Shown here one piece after another: positions 6,766 through 12,735 of a stretch of 15,486 nt of DNA. The stretch is from CAYNRQ01 sp964399875 (lineage in GTDB: Archaea > Aenigmatarchaeota > Aenigmatarchaeia > QMZP01). Position numbers and translations under genes: made by a program. Below the pieces are notes generated by a model. The model saw only the letters and a program-made list of their open reading frames with translations, made no database searches and was not told where the DNA came from. The stretch lies in the NCBI GenBank assembly GCA_964399875.1, contig CAYNRQ010000024.1, forward strand, positions 1 to 15,486. The letters are read 5' to 3'. Each line of letters starts with the position of its first letter. Positions within the stretch are counted from its first letter, which is position 1.

Positions 6766-7227
6766 ATGAAACGCCAGAAAAGATTAATTGTTTCATCTAT
6801 TCTTATTTCAATATTTGTTATAATAGTTTCAATTAGCTCATGGTATGTTCAACTTATAATAGAAACCGGTGAGTTTTGCAGTTGTTTTATTCCGTTGCCT
6901 ATACTTATACCCATTCTGGCTTCTGTTGGTCTTTTAACAGGGACCCTGATTTATTATATATTTTTCTCAGATGCCAGAGAGAAAGCTGTTAATATTGAAC
7001 CTTTATTAAAGCTTGTTTCAGATACAGAAAGGGAAATAATTAAATTTGTTCTAGATAATGAAGGAGAGGTTTCACAGGCCAAGATTGTTTCATTTACTGG
7101 TATTCCAAAGGTTAAGGTATTTCGTGCATTAGAAAAATTAAGAAAAAAGGGGCTGATAGAAAAGGAAAAAAAAGGTAAAATAAATAAGATATTTCTTTCA
7201 AAAGATATCATGGAGATTTTCAGATAG
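6766..7227 (+). CDS. Membrane-anchored winged-helix transcriptional regulator
   Basis: This 153-residue protein has two predicted transmembrane helices (about 7-28 and 42-66). They are joined by a short loop, predicted extracytoplasmic, that holds C38-S39-C40. A cytoplasmic linker and a C-terminal winged helix-turn-helix follow (about 86-150). The wHTH reads DTEREIIKFVLDNEGEVSQ, then a recognition-helix region around FTGIPKVKVFRALEKLRKKG and a basic wing KEKKGKINK. It resembles the MarR/IclR-like wHTH domains of archaeal membrane-bound regulators. It is divergent from the DsbD-like gene with shared inverted repeats, which suggests that it senses redox state or a metal through the CxC pair and controls that gene and itself. 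Its 3' end overlaps the convergent GIY-YIG gene by 30 nt. Confidence 0.75.
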   Translation: MKRQKRLIVSSILISIFVIIVSISSWYVQLIIETGEFCSCFIPLPILIPILASVGLLTGTLIYYIFFSDAREKAVNIEPLLKLVSDTEREIIKFVLDNEGEVSQAKIVSFTGIPKVKVFRALEKLRKKGLIEKEKKGKINKIFLSKDIMEIFR

Positions 7228-7572
7228 TATCATAAAAAGATGGCTGGTGCATTTGCAGTCAGAACATCCAAAATTTTTTATTTGCACATTGTTTTTATTT
7301 ATCTTTTTTGCAATTGCACACTCCAATTTTTCTTTTGAGAGATTAAGATAAACTTTTTTTATTTTTATATTTTTATTGGATAAAAGATAGTCTATGTGCC
7401 AGAATTTTTTCTTATCCTTTGTGAAGTGTCTTTCAATTCTTTTTTCTAGACTGTTCATAGCTGAACCAACATAAACATAACGGCCTTTGTCAAATCTCAG
7501 CTTGCCAAGTCTGCCTATTTTAATATCCAAATCCTTCGGGACTTCTATAAGCAGGCAGTATGTTCCCTTCAT
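7198..7572 (-). CDS. DUF123 GIY-YIG family protein (Uri-type endonuclease domain)
   Basis: This 124-residue single-domain protein belongs to DUF123 (COG1833). The GIY-YIG core appears as GTY at residues 3-5 and YVYVGSA at about 32-38. A conserved arginine and histidine follow in EKRIERH, then the WHIDYLL strand typical of the family. The C-terminal GCSDCKCTSHLF matches the Cys-rich tail of archaeal DUF123. GIY-YIG proteins cut DNA through a metal-dependent mechanism, but the cellular role of DUF123 is not known. It starts 8 nt after the ZIP transporter stop codon and is probably the last gene of the metal operon. Its 3' end overlaps the convergent regulator gene by 30 nt. No obvious functional link to metal handling exists. 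Confidence 0.85.
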   Translation of the reverse strand: MKGTYCLLIEVPKDLDIKIGRLGKLRFDKGRYVYVGSAMNSLEKRIERHFTKDKKKFWHIDYLLSNKNIKIKKVYLNLSKEKLECAIAKKINKNNVQIKNFGCSDCKCTSHLFMILSENLHDIF

Positions 7573-7580
7573 TTATTATC

Positions 7581-8336
7581 TTATCCTCCAAAAATTATCT
7601 TGATTCCCCACATGAACACTATGCCTATCAAAAAGAAAACAAAGGCCAGTATGGATCTCTTTTTTTCTAATTCTTTGTGCAGTTCTGGTATGAGATCAGA
7701 TGCTGCTATATAGATAAAACCTCCTGCAGCAAAGGGCAGCAAGAATTCCTGAAAGCTCCCGGCTCCTGCAATAAGGAATCCAGCTATTCCGCCTATCACT
7801 GACATGAGCTGGGATGCAAAATTATAAAGAAGGGCCTTTTTCTTTTTCATGCCTCCATAAACAAGAACGCCAAAGTCTCCCAATTCCTGCGGGACCTCGT
7901 GGGATATTATGATAATGGTTGTTATGACTCCAAAAGCGGGATTGACAAAAAAGCTTGCAGCTATTATAAGGCCGTCTATGAAGTTGTGTATGCCGTCACC
8001 AACAAGTATAAGATATGTGTATGGGTGTATATCGCATTTGCCTTTATGGCAGTGGTGCCAGTGCAGGAATTTTTCTATTAAAAAAAATACTGAAAACCCT
8101 GCTATTATTATAAGAAAAACTGCATTTGTCTCTATAATTCCGATAGATTCAGCTGCAAGATGCAGAAAAGCTCCGCCAAGCAATGTTCCAGCAGAAAATG
8201 CAACAAGTATAAACAAAATTTCATTCAATGTTCTTTCCTTGCACCAAAAAGAAAATATGCCCACAAATGCTATTAATGAGTTTATGGTTGTTGCTATAAT
8301 TATCCATAAAATTACAGGCAGTGTCATATAAATCAT
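7581..8336 (-). CDS. ZIP family metal transporter
   Basis: This 251-residue multi-pass membrane protein imports divalent metal (Zn, Fe or Mn by family precedent) into the cytoplasm. About eight hydrophobic segments are visible. A His/Cys-rich cytoplasmic loop (HWHHCHKGKCDIH, about 92-104) separates helices 3 and 4. The two ZIP signature helices are intact: VGDGIHNFIDG (112-122) with H117, N118 and D121, and SHEVPQELGDF (145-155) with H146, E147, Q150 and E151. The ATG at 8327 (MTLPV) is an alternative start 3 codons in. It lies 18 nt downstream of the MinD-type ATPase gene in the same operon. A metal importer in the same operon as a CDF exporter is notable; which metal is not readable from sequence. 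Confidence 0.92.
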   Translation of the reverse strand: MIYMTLPVILWIIIATTINSLIAFVGIFSFWCKERTLNEILFILVAFSAGTLLGGAFLHLAAESIGIIETNAVFLIIIAGFSVFFLIEKFLHWHHCHKGKCDIHPYTYLILVGDGIHNFIDGLIIAASFFVNPAFGVITTIIIISHEVPQELGDFGVLVYGGMKKKKALLYNFASQLMSVIGGIAGFLIAGAGSFQEFLLPFAAGGFIYIAASDLIPELHKELEKKRSILAFVFFLIGIVFMWGIKIIFGG

Positions 8337-8354
8337 ATGGTTTATATTAATAAA

Positions 8355-9224
8355 TTATTTGCAGGTTAATATGTTATTTAAAATATCTGAAAAAACGGTT
8401 TCAAATTTTTTATTATAAACCGTTACCGGCTTCATCTTTATAAGAGACTCTATAAACATCTTATCATAAGGTATTTTTCCTAGAATATGTATTTTGTTTT
8501 TTCTTGCAAAGTTTTCAATCCTTCTTGCAAATTTTCTGCTCAGATTGGATTTATTTATGAGTATGCCGTATGGAATTCCAAAATGTTCAACAACTCTTAA
8601 AACCCTTTCTAAATCACTCAGAGCAGAAGGTGTAGGTTCAGTAACAGCAACAACAAAGTCTGTCCCTGTAAGTGAAGCTATGACAGGGCAGCCAATACCA
8701 GCAGCAGAATCTATAATTATTATATCTGATTTTGTCTTTGTTTCGATTTCTTCTGATATTTTTCTGGTTTCTGCAACTATTTCTCCAGATGCAAGCTCTC
8801 CTGTCTTCAGTTCGCCTGACACAAAATCAATGCCATACCCCTTTCCCCTGTATGCTTCTCCTATCTTTTTTTTACTTTCTGAAATTGCACCTGCAGGGCA
8901 GGTAAAGATGCATGCTTTGCATCCTATACACACATCTGGAATGAAAACCGGGTATTTTCCTTTAACAAAAACTATTGAGTTTTGCTTGCATACATCTCTG
9001 CATTTACCGCATTTTATACATTTACTTAAATCAAATTTTGGCATAGGCTGAAAAACATCCTTTATTCTTTTTCTTTTTATAGAGAGAATTAAATGGTCAT
9101 TGGGACAATCAACATCAGCATCTACCAGCAGGGTTTTGGCTTTTTTTGCTGAAACAAAAGCCAGGGCTGTTGCTATGGTTGATTTGCCTGTCCCTCCTTT
9201 CCCGCCTGTGATTGCTATTTTCAT
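8355..9224 (-). CDS. MinD-superfamily ATPase with inserted 2x[4Fe-4S] ferredoxin domain
   Basis: This 289-residue P-loop ATPase (COG1149 type) has the deviant Walker A GGKGGTGKST at 7-16, with the signature lysine K9, and the VDADVDCPN switch segment at 34-42. A bacterial-type ferredoxin insertion at about 65-112 contains two CxxCxxCxxxC clusters (C69, C72, C75, C79 and C99, C102, C105, C109). The second half restores the MinD fold (IIIIDSAAGIGCP, VTEPTPSALSDL, INKS). The ferredoxin insertion suggests electron supply or cluster transfer coupled to ATP hydrolysis; relatives sit with NifX/NifB-like genes in many anaerobes and have no firmly assigned function. Its start overlaps the stop of the upstream NifX-like gene by 4 nt (ATGA), implying translational coupling. 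Both cluster motifs are complete. Confidence 0.92.
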   Translation of the reverse strand: MKIAITGGKGGTGKSTIATALAFVSAKKAKTLLVDADVDCPNDHLILSIKRKRIKDVFQPMPKFDLSKCIKCGKCRDVCKQNSIVFVKGKYPVFIPDVCIGCKACIFTCPAGAISESKKKIGEAYRGKGYGIDFVSGELKTGELASGEIVAETRKISEEIETKTKSDIIIIDSAAGIGCPVIASLTGTDFVVAVTEPTPSALSDLERVLRVVEHFGIPYGILINKSNLSRKFARRIENFARKNKIHILGKIPYDKMFIESLIKMKPVTVYNKKFETVFSDILNNILTCK

Positions 9225-9586
9225 TGGTTTTCCCTGTGTTGTTTACATGTATCTTCTAATTCGGCCTTCTTAATTTTTCCTGATTTCCATTTTTCAAACA
9301 TCTCTTTTACGGTTTTGGCATGAACCAGGTACACATCTATTCCGAGGTTTTTGCACATTATTATGGCTCTTGGTCCGATATCCATGCACAGCAGCATGTC
9401 GGTGCCGTGCTTTTTCATGAGATCTGGCGGGAGGCCAAAACCGCCCATATGCTCGCTGGTATTGTCAATTATTTCCAGCAGTCTGCCGTTTTCATCTATA
9501 ATCGTGTATGTGTTGCACCTGCCGAAATGCTGTGCAACATCTTCATTCAGACCTCTCTTTCCGTTTGTAGGTATTGCTATTTTCAT
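9221..9586 (-). CDS. NifX/NifB-C-like (dinitrogenase FeMo-cofactor biosynthesis domain) protein
   Basis: This 121-residue protein of the COG1433 fold binds metal-sulfur cofactors in characterised members (NifX, NafY, the C-terminus of NifB). It starts MKIAIPTNG and has the HFGRC motif at about 20-24. A long central insertion contains HMGGFGLPPDLMKKHGTD, and the IGPRAIIMCKNLGIDVY strand follows with a cysteine. The C-terminus includes a cysteine and a histidine (DTCKQH). It is intact and starts ATG AAA ATA 6 nt after the end of its frameshifted neighbour, which belongs to the same family. The stop overlaps the ATPase start. No nif structural genes are present, so nitrogen fixation is not implied; cofactor storage or sensing is more likely. 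Confidence 0.85.
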   Translation of the reverse strand: MKIAIPTNGKRGLNEDVAQHFGRCNTYTIIDENGRLLEIIDNTSEHMGGFGLPPDLMKKHGTDMLLCMDIGPRAIIMCKNLGIDVYLVHAKTVKEMFEKWKSGKIKKAELEDTCKQHRENQ

Positions 9587-9592
9587 ATTTTT

Positions 9593-9969
9593 CTAATTCC
9601 TCCTGTCATTACCTATAAACATAGGTCGTGTTGCTTTCTCCATTCTTTTAAGTTTGCCGTTTGCTAATTTCTCAACAGCTTCCCTGATTTTCCCTGCTCC
9701 CTGATAGACTTCGATACCAAGCTGCTGAAAAACATTGAATGCTCTTGGTCCCATGTTTCCTGTTATTACTGCTTTTACTTCCCTATCTGCAACAAGCTGA
9801 GCTGCTGCTATTCCTGCTCCGCCCATGGGTGCAGGTACATTCTCTATATCTTCGCTATCCCTTATTTTCTTACCTTCAAGCTCCACTATTACAAAATATG
9901 GGCATCTCCCGAACCTAACGTCAACCCGGCTGTCAAGACCGCGCCCTGTTGAGCTAATAGCTATTTCAT
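9593..9969 (-). pseudogene. NifX/NifB-C-like protein gene with a one-base frameshift at codon 2-3
   Basis: A strong Shine-Dalgarno sequence (AAGGAGG, about 9977-9983) sits 7 nt before ATG at 9969-9967. The frame there reads ATG AAA TAG. Adding one A to the A-run (ATG AAA ATA GCT ATT AGC) restores a family-perfect N-terminus, MKIAISSTGRGLDSRVDVRF, then GRCPYFVIVE. This continues into the open frame through the APMGGAGIAAAQLVADREVKA segment, the GNMGPRAFNVFQQLGIEVY strand and the C-terminus. The restored product would be about 125 residues, normal for COG1433. A GTG at 9886 could give a 97-residue product lacking the first strand and the HFGRC-like motif. Either this is a base-calling or assembly error in the A-run or a genuine inactivation. 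The intact paralogue just downstream starts ATG AAA ATA, as expected. Confidence 0.75.
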
Positions 9970-9988
9970 ATTGTACCCTCCTTATAAA

Positions 9989-11017
9989 TTATCTTGCCCT
10001 TATCATTTTCGAGCCGCATTTCGGGCATTTCTGCTGATAGCAAGGAATTCCTCTTTTGTGCGGGACCTTTTTGCCGCATTTCGGGCAAACACATTCTCCC
10101 TCAGGACCCATGCCAAAACCACCCATCCTGCCTTTCCATCGCATTCCACCAAACCCTCCTTTGTAATAGCTTTCCCTGATATCATGGGATTCTATCTGGA
10201 TTACAACATATTTAAGGCCCGGGACATTTTTTATTAATGATCTTTCAAGTTTTTTGGTTATTGCCGATGCGTCTTCAACCTTAAGTTTGGATTCGAGTTT
10301 TATCCTTAATTCAGCGAATATTTCAGGCCCGAGTTTTTGTGTTTTGATCCCTGAAAGTTCTATTTTAAAGCCATTCACAATATCCCTTATCTTGCTTTCA
10401 ATTTTCTCACCTGCTGAGACATTCAATAGACTATCTGTAGTTTTTTTCCCGAGTTTTATCGAGCCTATCATTATATAAATACCTATAAGTATTGCTACAA
10501 CAGAGTCGGCATATGCCCAGTAGCCTGAAATGATCAGACCTATGAAAACACCAATGGAAGTGAAAACATCCATTCTTGAGTGGTTTGCATCAGCTATCAA
10601 AGCCATGCTCTCGTGTTTTTTTCCGTGTCTCATTTTGAGTTCAGACATCAGAAAATTTATTCCAGCTGAAAAAACCATTAAACCAAGAGCCAGATATGAG
10701 ACCTCAAGCGTTTTTGTTGTGAAATTAATCACTGCCTCATAAATTATATAGATAGATGAAAGGAAAAGTATGATTGTAATAATAAAACCAGCTATTGTTT
10801 CACTCTTATAATGTCCGTACGGGTGTTTCTTGTCTGATGGCTTCTTGGAAGCCCTAACGCCTGCATAACTTATGCCTGAAGTGATTATATCCATTCCCGA
10901 GTGTATGCCTTCAGCCAGTATTGCAGAAGACATGCTTATAAATCCTGTTGCAAGCTTGGCTAATGTGAGGAATATGTTTATTATAATACTAAGTATCGTA
11001 ACGCCCTCTTTTTTCAT
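9989..11017 (-). CDS. Cation diffusion facilitator transporter with C-terminal zinc ribbon
   Basis: This 342-residue CDF transporter should export Zn2+ or a similar divalent cation in exchange for protons. Six transmembrane helices occupy about 8-205. The transport-site residues appear as H39xxxD43 (EGIHSGMD) in helix 2 and H146xxxD150 (NHSRMD) in helix 5. HPYGHYK (65-71) follows helix 2, as in the family. The cytosolic ferredoxin-like domain spans about 210-290. An unusual tail follows: a Gly/Met/Arg-rich linker (about 290-306) and a zinc-ribbon-like module with CPKCG knuckles at C311/C314 and C331/C334, plus C309 and C326. It starts inside the DUF134 gene (4-nt ATGA overlap) and lies 19 nt before the frameshifted NifX-like gene. 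The tail may act as a metal sensor or donor site (inference). Confidence 0.92.
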   Translation of the reverse strand: MKKEGVTILSIIINIFLTLAKLATGFISMSSAILAEGIHSGMDIITSGISYAGVRASKKPSDKKHPYGHYKSETIAGFIITIILFLSSIYIIYEAVINFTTKTLEVSYLALGLMVFSAGINFLMSELKMRHGKKHESMALIADANHSRMDVFTSIGVFIGLIISGYWAYADSVVAILIGIYIMIGSIKLGKKTTDSLLNVSAGEKIESKIRDIVNGFKIELSGIKTQKLGPEIFAELRIKLESKLKVEDASAITKKLERSLIKNVPGLKYVVIQIESHDIRESYYKGGFGGMRWKGRMGGFGMGPEGECVCPKCGKKVPHKRGIPCYQQKCPKCGSKMIRAR

Positions 11018-11355
11018 GTTCCACCTCTTCTGAATCTTCTCCTTCCACCAAAACCACGGCTCATAATTCTGTAAGGGCCGCCGCCTTCTATTCTCAAAGC
11101 CTTGCCGTTGACAAGCGCATCAGCTATCTTTTTCCTTGCTGAGTCGTAAAGCCTCTGGAAGGTGGGCTGGGAAATGTTCATCTTCTTAGCTGCTTGGATC
11201 TGACTTAGGTTTTCATAATCCTTTAGCCTTACAGCCTCGAATTCGTCCATAGTTAGTACAGTTTCCTCTAAATTAATCATCCTTATTCCTGCTGGTTTGA
11301 AGTATGTTACATCTGGTTCAAACCATATCCTTCTTGGTATCCTTGGCCTGGGCAT
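11014..11355 (-). CDS. DUF134 helix-turn-helix protein
   Basis: This 113-residue putative DNA-binding protein of the DUF134 family (COG1342) starts with the family's MPRPRIPRRI signature. It continues with the FKPAGI segment and a helix-turn-helix at about 38-72 (MDEFEAVRLKDYENLSQIQAAKK, then ISQPTFQRLYDSARKKIADAL), related to sigma-70 region 4-type HTHs. The C-terminus is short and Gly/Arg-rich (GFGGRRRFRRGG), which may add nucleic-acid affinity. DUF134 genes are commonly found beside NifX-like, DUF5320 and MinD-type ATPase genes, as here. The function is not proven; a local transcription regulator of this cluster is the simplest idea. It overlaps the CDF start by 4 nt and follows DUF5320 by 55 nt. 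Confidence 0.9.
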   Translation of the reverse strand: MPRPRIPRRIWFEPDVTYFKPAGIRMINLEETVLTMDEFEAVRLKDYENLSQIQAAKKMNISQPTFQRLYDSARKKIADALVNGKALRIEGGGPYRIMSRGFGGRRRFRRGGT

Positions 11356-11410
11356 ATATCCACTCTTGCAGCCTGTATTTGTGCATGATATAGCAAATGA
11401 AATCAGGCTG

Positions 11411-11758
11411 TTATTTTTTCTTTTCCAGCTCTTTGATCCTTTCTGAAATTGCTTTCAGATCCCTTTCTATAATCTCCTTCTCTGCTTTAAGGTCTGCTAG
11501 TTCATCCTCTTTTGTATATGTTGGCTGTATCGGCTGGGCCTGCATATAGGTTTTTGCTGGAGTCTGTGCTGGGAGGTAACGGACAGGAGCTGATGCAAAT
11601 CTCCATCTCATTCCTCGGCCAAAACCTCTGCCAAATCCTCTTCCAAAACCCGGCGCTGGGTTCATGAATCCTGGATTTGAATATCCGGCACAATAGCCTG
11701 CTCTCCTTCCTGTCATGGGACCCTCACCTAAGGGGCCTGTCATATCGCCTCTTGGCAT
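11411..11758 (-). CDS. DUF5320 domain protein
   Basis: This 115-residue protein starts MPRGDMTGPLGEGPMTGRR and continues AGYCAGY, the DUF5320 hallmark. A low-complexity Gly/Phe/Arg stretch (GFGRGFGRGFGRGM, about 40-52) follows, then a Pro/Gln-rich linker. It ends in a charged coiled-coil helix (about 83-115, from DELADLKAEKEI to KELEKKK). I chose the ATG at 11758 because a GGAGGT Shine-Dalgarno sequence (11766-11771) lies 7 nt upstream; the GTG at 11767 overlaps that site. It is the first gene of the cluster, directly behind two palindromic operators. Function unknown. The single Cys and the repeated Gly/Arg region suggest oligomerisation or binding rather than catalysis. Confidence 0.85.
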   Translation of the reverse strand: MPRGDMTGPLGEGPMTGRRAGYCAGYSNPGFMNPAPGFGRGFGRGFGRGMRWRFASAPVRYLPAQTPAKTYMQAQPIQPTYTKEDELADLKAEKEIIERDLKAISERIKELEKKK

Positions 11759-11796
11759 GTTAATCACCTCCTATGTTTAAGACTATAAAAGTGTAT

Positions 11797-11810
11797 TGAA
11801 TATTTATTCA
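11797..11810. promoter_or_regulatory. Palindromic operator, copy 1
   Basis: TGAATATTTATTCA is an inverted repeat of TGAATA halves with a TT centre, 39 nt upstream of the DUF5320 ATG. It lies in the expected TATA region of the operon promoter. The form matches operators of ArsR/SmtB-type metal sensors (TGAAyA-N2-TrTTCA). The regulator itself is not in the window, unless DUF134 binds here. Confidence 0.6.
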
Positions 11811-11819
11811 TTATTATAT

Positions 11820-11833
11820 TGAATATATATTCA
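11820..11833. promoter_or_regulatory. Palindromic operator, copy 2
   Basis: TGAATATATATTCA is a perfect 14-bp palindrome with its centre 23 bp from that of copy 1, about two helical turns. Two dimers could therefore bind the same face of the DNA. It abuts the stop codon of the transposase remnant (11834-11836), so a relic of a transposon terminus cannot be fully excluded, although two matching palindromes favour an operator pair. Confidence 0.6.
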
Positions 11834-12124
11834 TTATGGTTTATAAAGCTTTGGTTGCCTGGAGGTTGTCGAATTAATCCATAGTATAAATAAAACAACA
11901 TCTCTGTTTACCTTCTCAACAGCTATCAATCTCAAATAACTGTTAATATTATGCCTTACACCATATAACATGACATCAACATTTCTTGTATGTTCTAATC
12001 TACACCTTGTTCTGTTGCCATGTTTAGTCTCACTGCCACCAAATATAGTTTCTACAACACCTCTGAACCGCCTATATAACTCCTTATCAAACATCCTCGC
12101 TCTTCTGATTAAAATACTATGCAA
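11834..12124 (-). pseudogene. C-terminal remnant of a DDE transposase (IS4/IS5-like)
   Basis: The open frame encodes 96 residues whose core, RRFRGVVETIFGG, then a KHGNRTRCR segment and HNINSYLRL, resembles the C-terminal end of IS4/IS5-superfamily DDE transposases. In these the glutamate of VVET is the catalytic E of the triad. The two aspartates and everything N-terminal are missing, because the frame is cut at the hairpin end of the neighbouring IS200-type element. It cannot be an active transposase. The family assignment is by motif shape only. The last codons lie against the operator of the metal gene cluster. Confidence 0.55.
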
Positions 12125-12144
12125 CTGCGGGCTAAAGCCCGCAG
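12125..12144. repeat. Right-end hairpin of the IS200-type element
   Basis: CTGCGGGCTAAAGCCCGCAG is a perfect 8-bp stem with a TAAA loop, 18 nt past the tnpA stop. It is the expected TnpA recognition hairpin of the right end. The transposase remnant begins directly beyond it. Confidence 0.75.
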
Positions 12145-12162
12145 AATTTCGGTTATATGCGG

Positions 12163-12573
12163 TTATATGAAGTGATTTAGAGGTAATTGATTCTGGCGCT
12201 CAACGTAATCTACTACCGTGTTGGTATCAACATCACCAACACTCCTGAAAGTGCCGTTTCTGCCCCAGAAACCGCGTGGACACCTCTTTCTGAAGTTTGG
12301 GATTACCCTGAAAAGTGCATAGGAAGATGCTCCTTTCAGCAGCTGGAATGCCTTGCTTGGCGCCATTGTTGGATGCAAAGAAGCTATCATGTATATGTGA
12401 TCATCTCCGATTGCAAGGCTGATCACCTTAATTTTCTGCCTCTTGGCCAACTGCTGTAGGATATCCCTGCAAAGGTATTTATGCCAACGCTTCCTAAATA
12501 ATTTATAACGGCACTTTGTTATGAAAACAAAGTGGAATGTTGATTCGCCATACTTATGGCTAAAGCTATCCAT
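12163..12573 (-). CDS. tnpA: IS200/IS605-family TnpA (Y1 transposase) with altered HUH motif
   Basis: This 136-residue protein has the usual length and layout of IS200 TnpA. FHFVFITKCRY occupies the first strand, then the helix LCRDILQQL, the metal-site strand AIGDDHIYMIASLHP, LLKGASSYALF (76-88), and the catalytic helix DYVERQNQ with Y123. The HUH motif, normally His-hydrophobe-His, reads H59-I60-Y61: the second metal-ligand histidine codon is TAC instead of CAC. Loss of one His should impair or abolish catalysis, so the copy is probably dead. The GAGGAG Shine-Dalgarno sequence before ATG at 12573 is intact. A long hairpin in the 5' leader fits the known self-limiting expression of IS200. 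Confidence 0.85.
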   Translation of the reverse strand: MDSFSHKYGESTFHFVFITKCRYKLFRKRWHKYLCRDILQQLAKRQKIKVISLAIGDDHIYMIASLHPTMAPSKAFQLLKGASSYALFRVIPNFRKRCPRGFWGRNGTFRSVGDVDTNTVVDYVERQNQLPLNHFI

Positions 12574-12603
12574 ATTCTCATCTCCTCATGGATGGCTTGG
12601 TTA

Positions 12604-12628
12604 GTTGCGCAGCTGTTCACTGCGCAAC
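12604..12628 (-). other. 5'-leader hairpin of tnpA
   Basis: GTTGCGCAG and CTGCGCAAC form a perfect 9-bp stem around a 7-nt loop, 31 nt upstream of the tnpA start. In enterobacterial IS200 a leader hairpin blocks read-through transcription into tnpA; the position and strength here suggest a similar insulating role (inference). Confidence 0.55.
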
Positions 12629-12686
12629 GCCATCCTTTTTATTGTTGGTTCAAAGAAGTAAAGTCTGTTTAGTTGTCACAATTCAT

Positions 12687-12706
12687 CCGCAGCCTAAAGG
12701 CAGCGG
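12687..12706. repeat. Left-end hairpin of the IS200-type element
   Basis: CCGCAGCCTAAAGGCAGCGG forms a stem with one A/A mismatch and a TAAA loop. It parallels the right-end hairpin in loop, stem composition and following GAATT, which identifies it as the tnpA-proximal (left) end. Confidence 0.7.
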
Positions 12707-12735
12707 AATTCTTGCTCCGAAGCTTATTAAGTATA

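Larger units (their letters stand above)
12125..12706 (-). mobile_element. IS200/IS605-type element (tnpA only)
   Basis: A single Y1-transposase gene lies between two subterminal hairpins of matching design. The right end (12125-12144) is CTGCGGGC-TAAA-GCCCGCAG. The left end (12687-12706) is CCGCAGCC-TAAA-GGCAGCGG with one A/A mismatch. Both hairpins are followed on the plus strand by GAATT. This arrangement, without terminal inverted repeats, is diagnostic for IS200/IS605 elements, which transpose as single strands. The exact cleavage sites just outside the hairpins cannot be fixed from one copy. There is no tnpB. The size (about 0.6 kb) fits the IS200 group. Confidence 0.75.

Noticed and set aside
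8494..9051. 185-aa plus-strand open frame
   Set aside because: Lies wholly opposite the MinD-ferredoxin ATPase gene, whose motifs are complete; it is an antisense shadow with no domain features.
9221..9969. Nitrogen fixation genes
   Set aside because: NifX/NifB-C-like domains alone occur in many non-diazotrophs; no nifHDK, nifE/N or radical-SAM nifB is present.
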